Below the pieces are notes generated by a model. The model saw only the letters and a list, made by a program, of their open reading frames with translations. It made no database searches and had not been told where the DNA came from. This document shows positions 16,485 through 25,110 of a DNA stretch of 64,000 bases, in pieces. Each line of letters opens with the position of its first letter. Positions within the stretch are counted from its first letter, which is position 1. Source of the stretch: Nannocystis bainbridge (GTDB taxonomy: Bacteria > Myxococcota_A > Polyangia > Nannocystales > Nannocystaceae); assembly GCF_028368995.1 (NCBI RefSeq), contig NZ_JAQNDL010000001.1, positions 1,612,001 through 1,676,000 of the forward strand, given 5' to 3'. The position numbers were made by a program, and so were the translations under genes.

Positions 16485-19400
16485 ATGACCCCGGCGGTCG
16501 CCCTGCACGAGTACCTCGTCCGCCGCTACCCCGACCCGCGCGACCTGCGACAGCTCGTCGAACTCCACCTCGGCGCGGAGATCGGCAGTGCGCTGCCCGT
16601 CGAGGTGCACGCGCAGAGGTTGGCATTCGTGCTGCTGCAGCACTGCGAACATCGCGGGCAGACGCTCGAGCTGTTCGCGGCCCTGCAGCACGACGCCGGC
16701 GGCCGCGGCGAGGAGCTCGCCCGCGTCGTCGCCGACTACCTGGCCGCGCACCCCGACCCGTCGCTGCGCCGCGCGATCGATCGCTACGCCGAGCACGCCC
16801 GCCTCACGGCCCGCCGCCCGCCGCTCGAGCAGCAAGTCGGCAAGTTCCTCGACGGCGCCGACCACGACCTCGACCGGGTGTGGATCTCGCTGACCTCACG
16901 ACCCGTCCCGGCGCCGCAGCTGCAGCCGCCGACCGACGCGCAGGGGCCGATGCCGCTGCCGGTGCTCGAGGTCGCCGCGCCGGTGCTCGAGCTGTGGCCG
17001 GCACAGGCGCCGTGGCTGCTGCTGCTCGGCGACCCGGGCGCGGGCAAGAGCGTGGTGGCCCGCCGGGCGCTGATCGAGCAGCTGGAGGCCGGAGGTCGGA
17101 CGCCGGTCCGCGTCGAGCTGGGGCGCTATGCGGCCTGGACGACCCGGGCGACCGGTCCGCACAGCTTCCTGCGCTTCCTCGGCGAGACCTTCGCTACCAC
17201 GGGCGTGCCGCTGTCGGCGACGCAGCTCCGCGGGCTGGCGCTGGCCGGCGAGGTGACGTGGATCGTCGACGGCCTCGACGAGGTGGCCGACGCCGAGCTG
17301 CGATCGCACTGCGTCGAACAGCTGATCCACCTGCGCGACCGCGGACCAGTGCTCGTCACCAGCCGCCCGCGCGGCGTGACCCCGGCCCGCGAGACCCTGC
17401 GTGAGGCCGGCTTCGCCATCCACGAGCTGGTCCCGCTCGACGATCCGATGCTGGCGAAGCTCGGAAACAACTGGTTCGGCGCGGGCCTCATCGACGCGGC
17501 GGCGCTGCAGCGCGCGCTCGGGACCGCGGCGGTGCGCGAGCAGATGCGGTCGCCGCTGATCGCCACGTTCGTGCTGGTGCTGGCCCGCCGGGGCATGCCG
17601 CTGCAGCAGCGCCACGCGGTGCTGTCGCAGATCTGCGCGCTCACGGTGCGCACCTGGGCCGACCGCCGCGGGCCGCTCTCGCTCGACGCCCGCGCCCGCA
17701 TGGCGTTCCTGCGCGGGCTGGCATGGACGATGCTGACCGCGCCCGGCCAAGGGGCCGAGAACATCGTCGAGCACGCCGCGCTGCACCGCTTCGCCGCCAG
17801 CTTCTTCCGCGAGCGCGAGCCGGGCCTGAGCCGCGACGAGGCGGTCGCGCGGGCCGAGTCGCTGATCGCCGAGCTCAACGAGGAGGTCCACGCGATCTCG
17901 CCGCTCGGCGGCGCTAGCTTCGGCTTCGTGCATCGCTCGCTGCTCGAGTTCTTCGCCGCCGACGCGCTGGCAGAGTCACAGGACCCGGATGTGGTGGCAC
18001 GATTCGCCGCCGATTGGCACCACAGCACCTGGACCGAGGTCCTGCCGATGGCCTGCGGGCTGATCGCGGAGAGTCGACCGGCGCTGGCGGTGCGGGCCTT
18101 GCGAGCGGTCGTCGCCGGCGGCCCCTCGCTCGCGGCCGCGCGCTTGCTGGCGGCCAGCGAGTTCGTGGTGCGCTGCTTCGCCGAGGTCGAGCCCATCGGT
18201 CCCGATCTGGCCGCGCTGGCAGATGCGCTGAGCGAGGCGTGGATCTCGCTCGCCGCGCTGGGCGAGCTCGACATGCGCGGGCTGGCGGCCGTGCTGCGCC
18301 CGATCGGCCCGCGCTGGCCCGGTGCGCGCCGGCTGGGCGAATGGTTCGAGGCGACCGGCGGGAGCGGACGGCTGCTGGGGATCCCGGAGTTTAACGTGCA
18401 GCTGTCGCACGGCAGCTCGACCCAGGTGTCGCTCGTCCACGCGGTGATCGCCGTGACCGCCGTCGCGTCCCGCCCGCGCCTGCTCGCGCGTCTGCTCGCC
18501 AGGTCGCCGGCCGTGCTCATGCCATTCGCCGATGGCCTGGCGAGCATGGGCCCGTGGACCGACGGCGAGCTCGAACAGCTGATCCGCAGCCTGGATCGCT
18601 TCGGCTGGGCGTGGGACGCCCAGGTCGTGGCCTGGCTCGGCGACCTCGCCGGCACCGCGGCCGAGCCCGAGCTGGCGCTGAGGATGCTCGACGAGGGCCG
18701 TGATTCGCTCGAGCGCATGTTCACCGCCGCTCTGCTGATCTCGTCGTCGACGATGCGTAGCGAGGCGATCTCCGCCCTCGATGGTGAGATTTCGGCGATC
18801 GCCGCCCACCAACCGAGCGTGATCTTGCAAGAGATCAACGCTCAAATCGTCGCCACCGCGCTGCGCCTCGAACCGACCGCCGCGGTCGACCTGTGTCGGC
18901 GATTGATGGCCCTCGGGGCCCCCGAGCCGCGTGCGACTGCCTGTCTGCTCGCGGCGCATTTCGGCGACGAAGAGGCCGCCGCCGCGCTGGTGACGATGTT
19001 GCGCTCCCAGGATCGCCGCACTCACGACGCGGCCAACTGGGCGCTCACCCACGGCCGCCTGCGCGACGGCATCGATCGGGTGCTGGCCTCGCTGGGCGAC
19101 GATATCGGCTGCGTGACGCTGGCGTGGGCGGCGATGACCCTGCCGCCGGTGGCCGAGCAACACGGCCGCTGGGCCGCCGCGCGGGCGCTGTGGTGCCATT
19201 TGGCCGATGCCGGCGAATGGAGCGGTCAATTGCGCTGGATGGCCGTCGCTGCCTTGATCAGCCGGCCGACCTGGCGCGACGCCGGGATCGAGCGTCTGTT
19301 ACGATTGCAGCCGGACACCCCGCCGAACAGCCCCAACATCGACACCGCCCTGCGCCGCCTCGGCGAGTACCCCGACGGCCCCGAGCACCTGCGGCGATTG

Positions 19401-19805
19401 CTGGCCGCCGAGCCCGGGCGTGTCCGTCGGCGGTGGATCGCCCAGGCGCTGCTCGAGCGCGACCCCGACAATCTCGCCGCCCGCGACGAGCTGCGCGCGC
19501 AGGCCGATTCCAGCGGTGATCGCCAGGAGCAGCACCTCCTCGCCCATGCGATGCGTCGCCTCGGTCTGCCGCGCGCCGACTGGGAGGCGGTCGCCCGCAA
19601 GGTCGCCGGCCACGGCGACGACCCGATCTCGCGCTGCGCCGTCGCCGTCCTGCTCGCCGACGTCGAGGCCCTGCGCAGCCTCGACGCCGAGCTCGCGGCG
19701 CGGACCGACGACCCCCGGCGCCCCTCGATCGACCCCGACGTGCGCGAGCTCGCCGGCCTGCTGCTGCGCGTCGAGGACCTCCGGCTGCGGCTCGCCGGCG
19801 GCTGA
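16485..19805 (+). CDS. EAD-NACHT NTPase, bacterial NLR-like
   Basis: A 1106-residue STAND-type protein. Residues 1-90 (ALHEYLVRRYPDPRDLRQLV onwards, with QRLAFVLLQHCEHRG) look like an effector-associated domain (EAD1-like), a small helical adaptor that recruits an effector by like-with-like binding. The NACHT ATPase follows: Walker A GDPGAGKS (about 181-188), Walker B plus NACHT-typical acidic run DGLDEVAD (about 262-269) and a sensor-like TSRPRG. The remaining 600 residues are helical, Ala/Leu-rich repeats of HEAT type, the likely sensor. By analogy with EAD/NACHT conflict systems it may detect phage or stress and trigger an effector encoded elsewhere. No effector gene is adjacent. ATG 16485 preferred over GTG 16476. 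Confidence 0.82.
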   Translation: MTPAVALHEYLVRRYPDPRDLRQLVELHLGAEIGSALPVEVHAQRLAFVLLQHCEHRGQTLELFAALQHDAGGRGEELARVVADYLAAHPDPSLRRAIDRYAEHARLTARRPPLEQQVGKFLDGADHDLDRVWISLTSRPVPAPQLQPPTDAQGPMPLPVLEVAAPVLELWPAQAPWLLLLGDPGAGKSVVARRALIEQLEAGGRTPVRVELGRYAAWTTRATGPHSFLRFLGETFATTGVPLSATQLRGLALAGEVTWIVDGLDEVADAELRSHCVEQLIHLRDRGPVLVTSRPRGVTPARETLREAGFAIHELVPLDDPMLAKLGNNWFGAGLIDAAALQRALGTAAVREQMRSPLIATFVLVLARRGMPLQQRHAVLSQICALTVRTWADRRGPLSLDARARMAFLRGLAWTMLTAPGQGAENIVEHAALHRFAASFFREREPGLSRDEAVARAESLIAELNEEVHAISPLGGASFGFVHRSLLEFFAADALAESQDPDVVARFAADWHHSTWTEVLPMACGLIAESRPALAVRALRAVVAGGPSLAAARLLAASEFVVRCFAEVEPIGPDLAALADALSEAWISLAALGELDMRGLAAVLRPIGPRWPGARRLGEWFEATGGSGRLLGIPEFNVQLSHGSSTQVSLVHAVIAVTAVASRPRLLARLLARSPAVLMPFADGLASMGPWTDGELEQLIRSLDRFGWAWDAQVVAWLGDLAGTAAEPELALRMLDEGRDSLERMFTAALLISSSTMRSEAISALDGEISAIAAHQPSVILQEINAQIVATALRLEPTAAVDLCRRLMALGAPEPRATACLLAAHFGDEEAAAALVTMLRSQDRRTHDAANWALTHGRLRDGIDRVLASLGDDIGCVTLAWAAMTLPPVAEQHGRWAAARALWCHLADAGEWSGQLRWMAVAALISRPTWRDAGIERLLRLQPDTPPNSPNIDTALRRLGEYPDGPEHLRRLLAAEPGRVRRRWIAQALLERDPDNLAARDELRAQADSSGDRQEQHLLAHAMRRLGLPRADWEAVARKVAGHGDDPISRCAVAVLLADVEALRSLDAELAARTDDPRRPSIDPDVRELAGLLLRVEDLRLRLAGG

Positions 19806-19827
19806 CCGCCGGTCTATCCTCGCCGCG

Positions 19828-20541
19828 ATGTCGCCCTTCTCCGCCGAGTTCCTCGGGACCGCGCTCCTCATCGTGCTCGGCGACGGCGTGGTCGCCAACG
19901 TCGCCCTGGCGCGCACGCACGGGCACGGCGGCGGCCTCATGGCCATCACCGCCGGCTGGGCCGCCGCGGTGTTCGTCGCCGTCTACGCGGTCGCCTCGAC
20001 CAGCGGCGCGCACCTCAACCCGGCGGTCACCCTGGCGCTGGCGCTGCGCGGCAAGTTCCTGTGGCAGGATGTCCCTTCGTACATGTGCGCCCAATTGCTC
20101 GGCGCCTTCGTCGGCGCCACGATCGTGTGGCTCGCCTATCGGCGCCAGTTCGACGCCACCGCCGACCCCGCGACCGTGCGCGGGGTGTTCTGCACCGCGC
20201 CGGCGATCCGCGACCTCGGCAGCAACTTCCTCACCGAGGCGATCGCCACCTGCGTGTTCGTGCTCGGGGTGCTGCAGATCGCCGCGCCGACGCACGGGCT
20301 CGGGGCCCTCGACGCCCTGCCGGTCGCGCTGCTGGTGCTGGCGATCGGCCTGTCGCTCGGCGGCCCGACCGGCTACGCCATCAACCCGGCGCGCGACCTC
20401 GGGCCGCGGCTGGCCCACGCGATCCTGCCGCTGCGCGGCAAGGGCGACAGCGACTGGGGCTACGCGTGGGTGCCGATCGCCGGCCCGCTGGTGGGCGCGA
20501 CCGCGGCGGCGCTGCTGCACGGGGCCCTGTTCGGGGGGTGA
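19828..20541 (+). CDS. Aquaglyceroporin (MIP family)
   Basis: A 237-residue six-helix channel with both half-helix NPA motifs: HLNPAVT (about residues 66-72) and INPARDLGPR (about 187-196). The Asp after the second NPAR is the signature of the glycerol facilitator (GlpF) branch rather than of strict water channels, so passive glycerol or small polyol uptake is likely. It lies in the inner membrane. No glycerol kinase or dehydrogenase gene is nearby, so the physiological use is open. The gene starts 22 nt after the NACHT stop on the same strand; co-transcription is possible but a functional link is not evident. A strong hairpin follows. Confidence 0.9.
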   Translation: MSPFSAEFLGTALLIVLGDGVVANVALARTHGHGGGLMAITAGWAAAVFVAVYAVASTSGAHLNPAVTLALALRGKFLWQDVPSYMCAQLLGAFVGATIVWLAYRRQFDATADPATVRGVFCTAPAIRDLGSNFLTEAIATCVFVLGVLQIAAPTHGLGALDALPVALLVLAIGLSLGGPTGYAINPARDLGPRLAHAILPLRGKGDSDWGYAWVPIAGPLVGATAAALLHGALFGG

Positions 20542-21030
20542 CACCTCGCGCCCGCGTCGCCGCGGGCTCCGGCGACGCGGACGCGTGGCATCACAGCGCG
20601 GAGAGGACTCGGAGCGTCACGAAGGCCGCGACGCGGATGCATCGCCGATCTGCCAGTGGAGCTCGCTCCGAGAGGCATCGATGCGAAGTTCACGGCGGTC
20701 CCGCGCGCGAATGCGAGGACCTGGACAGTCGCGCCGCTGATCGGTCGGACCTGACGGTCCGTGGCCGGGCCAGCGGGCGCGAGCTCGGGGGCGATAAGGG
20801 GAGTGTGAATAGAGGGAGTGTCGGCCCCGGCGTCGAAGATAGCGGCGACGACGAGGTCTTCCCATAACGCGGACCGCGGCAGCGCGGGCGGATACAGATA
20901 CTGCGCATGACGGACCCTCGGTATCGCCAAGGATGAACAGCCTCGGACGGACTGCCACCGCCCTCGCCTACCTGTGTGATACCCGCCGCGCCTCGGCGGC
21001 ACGGACCTGCACGCCGCCACAGCCCTGGCC
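20542..21030. other. Convergent intergenic region with hairpin
   Basis: About 490 nt between the convergent aquaglyceroporin and glycosyltransferase-like genes. Apart from the hairpin at 20552-20580 I find no convincing gene or repeat; the frames are Arg-rich and without family character. Confidence 0.45.
20552..20580 (+). terminator. GC hairpin after the aquaglyceroporin gene
   Basis: An 11-bp perfect stem (CCGCGTCGCCG, 20552-20562, with its complement 20570-20580) and a 7-nt loop, 10 nt after the stop. No T-run. Confidence 0.5.
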
Positions 21031-22968
21031 TCAGGGGCCCTGTTCGAGCACGAATTCGGCCGGCAGCGTCGGCCCCCCCACGACCCGGATAAACCCCGTT
21101 TCGTCGCCCTCGACCGGCTCGCGCTCGATCTGGCAATCGATGTTCGCGACCTCGCTGCGGCAGCGCAGCTCCTGCAACCAGTGAAATCGCAGCACCAGCT
21201 CCTGCGTGCCGGGCGCCGGCTTCGCCGCCGACACGGCGATCCGTCCGAGCCCCGCCTCGACGCGGGCGCTGCCGCGGACCAGGTACCCGGCCGGCTTGCG
21301 CACGCGGTAGGCGCGATAGCGGCCGCCGACGATCCCGCGCGGCTCGAGCAGGTCGAGGCGGCGCTCGATCGCCGGGATGTGCGGCACCGACATCAGCACG
21401 TACGCGACGTTGAAGGTCTGCAGATAGCGCTCGAGGCCCTCGTTGTAGCGCTCGTCGCTGTCGAGCCAGTGGAACAGGTTGGCCTGCTCGTGGATGGTCC
21501 GGCGATCGGGGAAGCCGCCGAGGATCGGCCGGTCGGTGGCCCAGCGCAGGTACTCGCCGAGGGCCCAGTAGTGCACGAGGAACCGGCCCTCGTCGGGCTG
21601 CGCGGCGACCCACGCGGCGACCTCCTGGAAATCGTCGCTGATCGGCTTCAGGCGCATGCTCGGGAAGAACTGCTCCTCCTGCACCACGCTCTTGAGGAAG
21701 CCCATCGGCGACACGTCGACGCCGGGCAAGAAGGTCGCCAGCTGGGCGTAGACCCGCGGCGCCAGCAGCACGAGCAGGCCGATCGCCAGCCCGCGCAGGC
21801 CCGCGGGGATCTGCGACCATGTCCTTCGGGTCAGGTTGTCGGCGAGCCACGGCCCGGCCAGCACCGCGGCCCAGCAGGCCATCGGCGCCGCGAACCGGTA
21901 CGGCTCGGTGGCCGGCACCAGCGGCAGCAGGGCGCCTATGTAGCTGAGCCCGAACAGCCACGCCAGCGTGCCGCCGGCGAAGCCGAGCGCCGGTTCGCGC
22001 GTGCGTCGCCAGGCCAGCAAGGTCCCGATCGCGGCCAGCACCGCGATGGTGCGCACGAACGTGCGCTGGCGGACGAACCCGGTCGTCAGCGGATCGACGA
22101 ACACCTCGAGCAGGTCGTAGAAGAAGAACGCGGGCGTGGCCTGGCCGAGCTTGTGCGACGGCGCCATCAGCTCCATGTGCGTCAGGGCGGGCCACAGCCA
22201 GTAAGCATTGACGGCGATCGTCAGCGCCGCCAGGCCCCACACGCGCGCGTGGCCGGCGAGCGCGAGCCCGCGGGCGCGCGCGACGTAGAGGCCGATCATC
22301 GGCCCCGCGAGCGCGGCGAAGCTCCACACGTGGGTCAGCAGCGTCAGCGGCAGCAGCACCAGCAGCGCCGCCCAGCCGCCGCGTGCCGGTGCGGCGCCGA
22401 GCTGGCGCCAGAACAGCGCCAGCACCAGCACGCACAGGTGCGAGACGGTCGCGAACGAGATCATGCCGCCGCCCCAGAAGAAGCGGATCAGCGACTCGAA
22501 GTGCCACAGCAGCACGCCGAGCCCGAACGTCCACGCCTGCGACCGGGCCGACACGCCGAGCAGCCGCGCCGCCAGCGTCAGCGAGATCGGCATGGCGATC
22601 GCCGAGACCAGCGTGTAGAGGTTGAACGCCATCGTCAGCGGCAGGCCCAGCCGGTGCAGCACGGTGCAGAACAGGAAGTGGGCCTTGTTGTCGACGTCGA
22701 AGAACAGGCCCGCCGGATAGCCGGCCAGCATCATCGGGTCGTAGACCCACAGCCGACCCTCGGCCAGCGCCCGCGTCAGCGTGTGCGTGTGCTGAAAGTG
22801 GGTCTGGTAGTCGGGCCCGCTGAACGGCTGGGCGCCGAACACCACCCGCAGCGGGATGGCGTTGAGCACCAGACCGGCGTGGATCGCCGCGAACCCGAGG
22901 AACATGCCCCGGTGCCCGCGCAGCCAGGCCCAGCGCGTGCTCCCGGCCGCTGCGGTGGGGTCGGTCAT
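21031..22968 (-). CDS. Polytopic membrane protein, GT-C glycosyltransferase-like
   Basis: A 645-residue inner-membrane protein with roughly ten to twelve hydrophobic helices in the first 410 residues and a soluble extracytoplasmic C-terminal part. The first periplasmic loop contains acidic residues after helix 1 (FSGPDYQTHF and VYDPMMLAGYPAG), the usual place of the catalytic Asp in GT-C transferases that use polyprenyl-linked sugars. The C-terminal region (WALGEYLRWATDRPILGG, then FNVAYVLM) resembles the tail of YfhO/PMT-like membrane proteins. The most likely role is glycan or lipid glycosylation, but donor and acceptor cannot be read. One repeat-like 14-mer lies inside the gene near 21826. 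It is transcribed alone. Confidence 0.72.
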   Translation of the reverse strand: MTDPTAAAGSTRWAWLRGHRGMFLGFAAIHAGLVLNAIPLRVVFGAQPFSGPDYQTHFQHTHTLTRALAEGRLWVYDPMMLAGYPAGLFFDVDNKAHFLFCTVLHRLGLPLTMAFNLYTLVSAIAMPISLTLAARLLGVSARSQAWTFGLGVLLWHFESLIRFFWGGGMISFATVSHLCVLVLALFWRQLGAAPARGGWAALLVLLPLTLLTHVWSFAALAGPMIGLYVARARGLALAGHARVWGLAALTIAVNAYWLWPALTHMELMAPSHKLGQATPAFFFYDLLEVFVDPLTTGFVRQRTFVRTIAVLAAIGTLLAWRRTREPALGFAGGTLAWLFGLSYIGALLPLVPATEPYRFAAPMACWAAVLAGPWLADNLTRRTWSQIPAGLRGLAIGLLVLLAPRVYAQLATFLPGVDVSPMGFLKSVVQEEQFFPSMRLKPISDDFQEVAAWVAAQPDEGRFLVHYWALGEYLRWATDRPILGGFPDRRTIHEQANLFHWLDSDERYNEGLERYLQTFNVAYVLMSVPHIPAIERRLDLLEPRGIVGGRYRAYRVRKPAGYLVRGSARVEAGLGRIAVSAAKPAPGTQELVLRFHWLQELRCRSEVANIDCQIEREPVEGDETGFIRVVGGPTLPAEFVLEQGP

Positions 22969-23295
22969 CGGCGGCGCGACGATACGCCGGGCCCGCCCGC
23001 GGCGTCAAAGGTGGCGCGGCCCGGCCGCGAAGATCGGCGGCGCCGACCGCTGGATCCCGGCGCGCCCGACGAGCACGACCTCACCGCAGCCCGGGCTCGC
23101 CTCCAGCGCCCTCGCCGCGGGCCGTCGCCCGCCGACCCATTGCCATCACATGTCCTTCAGGACAGCACGAAGCACGAGCGCCGCCGGTATACGCCCGGCG
23201 CGGACCTGCGCGCGTGACCGCCCCCGCCGGCCCGCCCTCCGAGGACGCGAGGAGCCGGCCTTGCCGGGCATCCGCCGGCCATCCATCCTTGCAGC
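22969..23295. other. Divergent intergenic region with repeat
   Basis: About 330 nt between divergent genes, holding one clear 14-bp repeat unit. No inverted repeat that would suggest an operator was found, and no coding signal. Confidence 0.45.
23148..23175. repeat. 14-bp repeat, one to two units
   Basis: One clear unit, ACATGTCCTTCAGG, followed at the right spacing by a decayed one (ACAGCACGAAGCAC). It lies in the divergent region before the lipoprotein gene at 23296. Confidence 0.6.
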
Positions 23296-24258
23296 ATGAC
23301 CTTCGCTTGTGCTCGCCTGGCCTCGTGCGCCTTGCTGCTCATCCTCTCCTGTGGCCCGGGCGTCGGTGAATCCGACACCTCGTCCACCGGGACGCCCGGG
23401 CCCTCGACCACCTCCTCGAGCGACCCCGCGAGTTCGTCCGACAGCAGCACCTCCGCTCCCACGAGCGACAGCGACGGCGCCACCTCCTCCTCCGCGAGCG
23501 ACAGCGACGCCACCGCCTCCACCTACACGAGCGACGCCACCACCACCTCCTCCACCAGCGACGCCACCGCCTCGACCAGCGAGCCCTCCACCGTCACCGG
23601 CGATCCCCCTGGCCCGGCCCTGCCAGCCGGCTGCGAGTCGACCGATCCCGAGGTCGCCGCCGGGTTCGCCATCGCGCTGCCCGGCTGGCCCCCCGACCAC
23701 ACGCTGCCACCGCTCGAGTTCGTCACCTGCGTCATCGACGAGGTCATCGTCGACGTCATCGTCGACGTCGACGTCGTGACCACGAAGTTGACTTGCGACA
23801 TCGCCGGCACCCTGCGGCCGGTCGAAGTCACCATCGACGCCGGGCCCGAGGGCCCGGTCGCCTGGGGCGCCGGGCAGTCCGTGCGTCTGCGTCACGCCGA
23901 CATCGAGGGCGACAGCATCCGCCGTTCCCTCCACATGAAGCCGATCGATGACGACGACGCCGTCCTGATCCTCGCGCTCGACATGTTGAACGGCGACGGC
24001 CTCGACGTGTTGGGGTCGCCGCTGCAGATCGACGTCGAGCTCGCCTGCGATCCGGAGATGACAGGCGAGTCCCGCCCGACCCTGCTGCGCTTCGGCCTGC
24101 CCGACGACTCGGACGCTCTGGAGCTGTTCAACGGCCACCGCGGGGTCCTCGCTATCGACGACGCCTTCGCCTACGCCATCGACCTGGCCGAGTCCCGCGG
24201 CAATGCCCTCCATCCCGACGGTCGCGTCCAATTCCTGATCCGCAGGGTCGCCGACTGA
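23296..24258 (+). CDS. Lipoprotein with long Ser/Thr linker
   Basis: A 320-residue lipoprotein with lipobox LILSC. Residues 25-105 are an exceptionally long, low-complexity Ser/Thr/Asp/Ala linker that would hold the C-terminal domain away from the membrane. The domain of about 200 residues is mostly beta and contains few Cys. Around residues 145-162 an alternating Asp/Val stretch (VIDEVIVDVIVDVDVVT) is encoded by near-palindromic GACGTC/GTCGAC repeats, which looks like slippage expansion. Family unknown; a surface or periplasmic role is inferred from the signal alone. Convergent with the TetR gene. Confidence 0.75.
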   Translation: MTFACARLASCALLLILSCGPGVGESDTSSTGTPGPSTTSSSDPASSSDSSTSAPTSDSDGATSSSASDSDATASTYTSDATTTSSTSDATASTSEPSTVTGDPPGPALPAGCESTDPEVAAGFAIALPGWPPDHTLPPLEFVTCVIDEVIVDVIVDVDVVTTKLTCDIAGTLRPVEVTIDAGPEGPVAWGAGQSVRLRHADIEGDSIRRSLHMKPIDDDDAVLILALDMLNGDGLDVLGSPLQIDVELACDPEMTGESRPTLLRFGLPDDSDALELFNGHRGVLAIDDAFAYAIDLAESRGNALHPDGRVQFLIRRVAD

Positions 24259-24292
24259 CCCTCGCGTAGCGTGAACCCTCCTGGTTCTTCTA

Positions 24293-24334
24293 ACAATGCC
24301 AATAGGACATGCTCCAAGAGACATGTCCTCGAGG
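24293..24334. repeat. 14-bp repeat, two clear units plus one degenerate
   Basis: Units ACATGCTCCAAGAG (24307) and ACATGTCCTCGAGG (24321) at exact 14-nt spacing, with a weaker unit before them. The array lies between convergent genes, 34 nt from one stop and 7 nt from the other. Confidence 0.8.
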
Positions 24335-24341
24335 CCAGCCA

Positions 24342-24986
24342 TCACCGCGGCACCTGCCCGCCGTAGATCGTCGCCAGCCAGATCTCGAGCAGCACGTCCA
24401 CCACCCGCGCCTCGTCGATCATCGGCGCGTGGTCGGCGAAGCCGGCGTGCAGCACCCGCTCGTTCATCCAGTTGAGCGCGACGGCGAGGTCGCGCGCCGG
24501 GGCCCCGCAGCGCGCCGCTCCACGCGCGCGCTCGGCCTCGATCGCCGCCGCCGTCTCCTCCACCAGCCCCGTCATCACCTGCGACCACAGCGCGCGGACC
24601 TCCGGGTTCGTCACGCGCGCGTCCGCGGCTGCCACGCTGACGGCCCGGTGGGCGCGGAAGATCCGGTAGTACGTCTCGATCGCCGCTCGCCACCCCCGCG
24701 CCGGATCCCCGGCTGCGCTCGCCAGCGCCGCGTCGCGCTCGGCCCGCGCCTGCTCGACCATGCGATCGAGCAGCGACAGCAGCACCGCGTCCTTCGACGG
24801 GAAGTAAAAGTAGAACGTCGGCCGCGAGATGCCGGCCCCGCGGGCGATGTCGTCGATCGAGATCTCGGGCAGCGCGCGCTGCTCGAGCAGCTTCTCGAAG
24901 CTCGTAAGGATCGCCTGCTCGCGGTCGTCACCGCTCGGGCGGCGGGCCCGGCGGCCGCGCGACGGGCGGTCCTTGCCCTCGCTCAT
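24342..24986 (-). CDS. TetR-family regulator, EthR-like position
   Basis: A 214-residue TetR repressor. The N-terminal helix-turn-helix is clear (ISIDDIARGAGISRPTFYFY, residues about 43-62, followed by FPSKDAVL). The C-terminal ligand domain is about 140 residues. The basic N-terminal arm (RPSRGRRARRPSG) is longer than usual and could contact the minor groove. It is transcribed away from a Baeyer-Villiger-type monooxygenase 125 nt upstream, the same arrangement as ethR/ethA of mycobacteria, so it probably represses that gene and itself through the palindromes in between. Ligand unknown. Confidence 0.9.
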   Translation of the reverse strand: MSEGKDRPSRGRRARRPSGDDREQAILTSFEKLLEQRALPEISIDDIARGAGISRPTFYFYFPSKDAVLLSLLDRMVEQARAERDAALASAAGDPARGWRAAIETYYRIFRAHRAVSVAAADARVTNPEVRALWSQVMTGLVEETAAAIEAERARGAARCGAPARDLAVALNWMNERVLHAGFADHAPMIDEARVVDVLLEIWLATIYGGQVPR

Positions 24987-25061
24987 GGCCGACCTCGCCC
25001 GGTCGCCGATTTGCCGAAAAACGCGCTCACGGCGGCAATCTGGACCCATCCGGCCCGCCAG

Positions 25062-25101
25062 TCAACACCATGTTGACACACTCGACACGGTGTTGAACAC
25101 T
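25062..25101 (+). promoter_or_regulatory. Putative TetR operator overlapping a promoter
   Basis: TCAACACCATGTTGA (25062-25076) is a 6-3-6 palindrome and GTGTTGAACAC (25090-25100) a second one; both contain the half-site TGTTGA. A TTGACA hexamer (25073-25078) with AACACT 17 nt later could be the monooxygenase promoter, so a bound repressor would block it. Predicted transcription would begin almost at the ATG (25111). Confidence 0.55.
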
Positions 25102-25110
25102 GTCGGGGTC

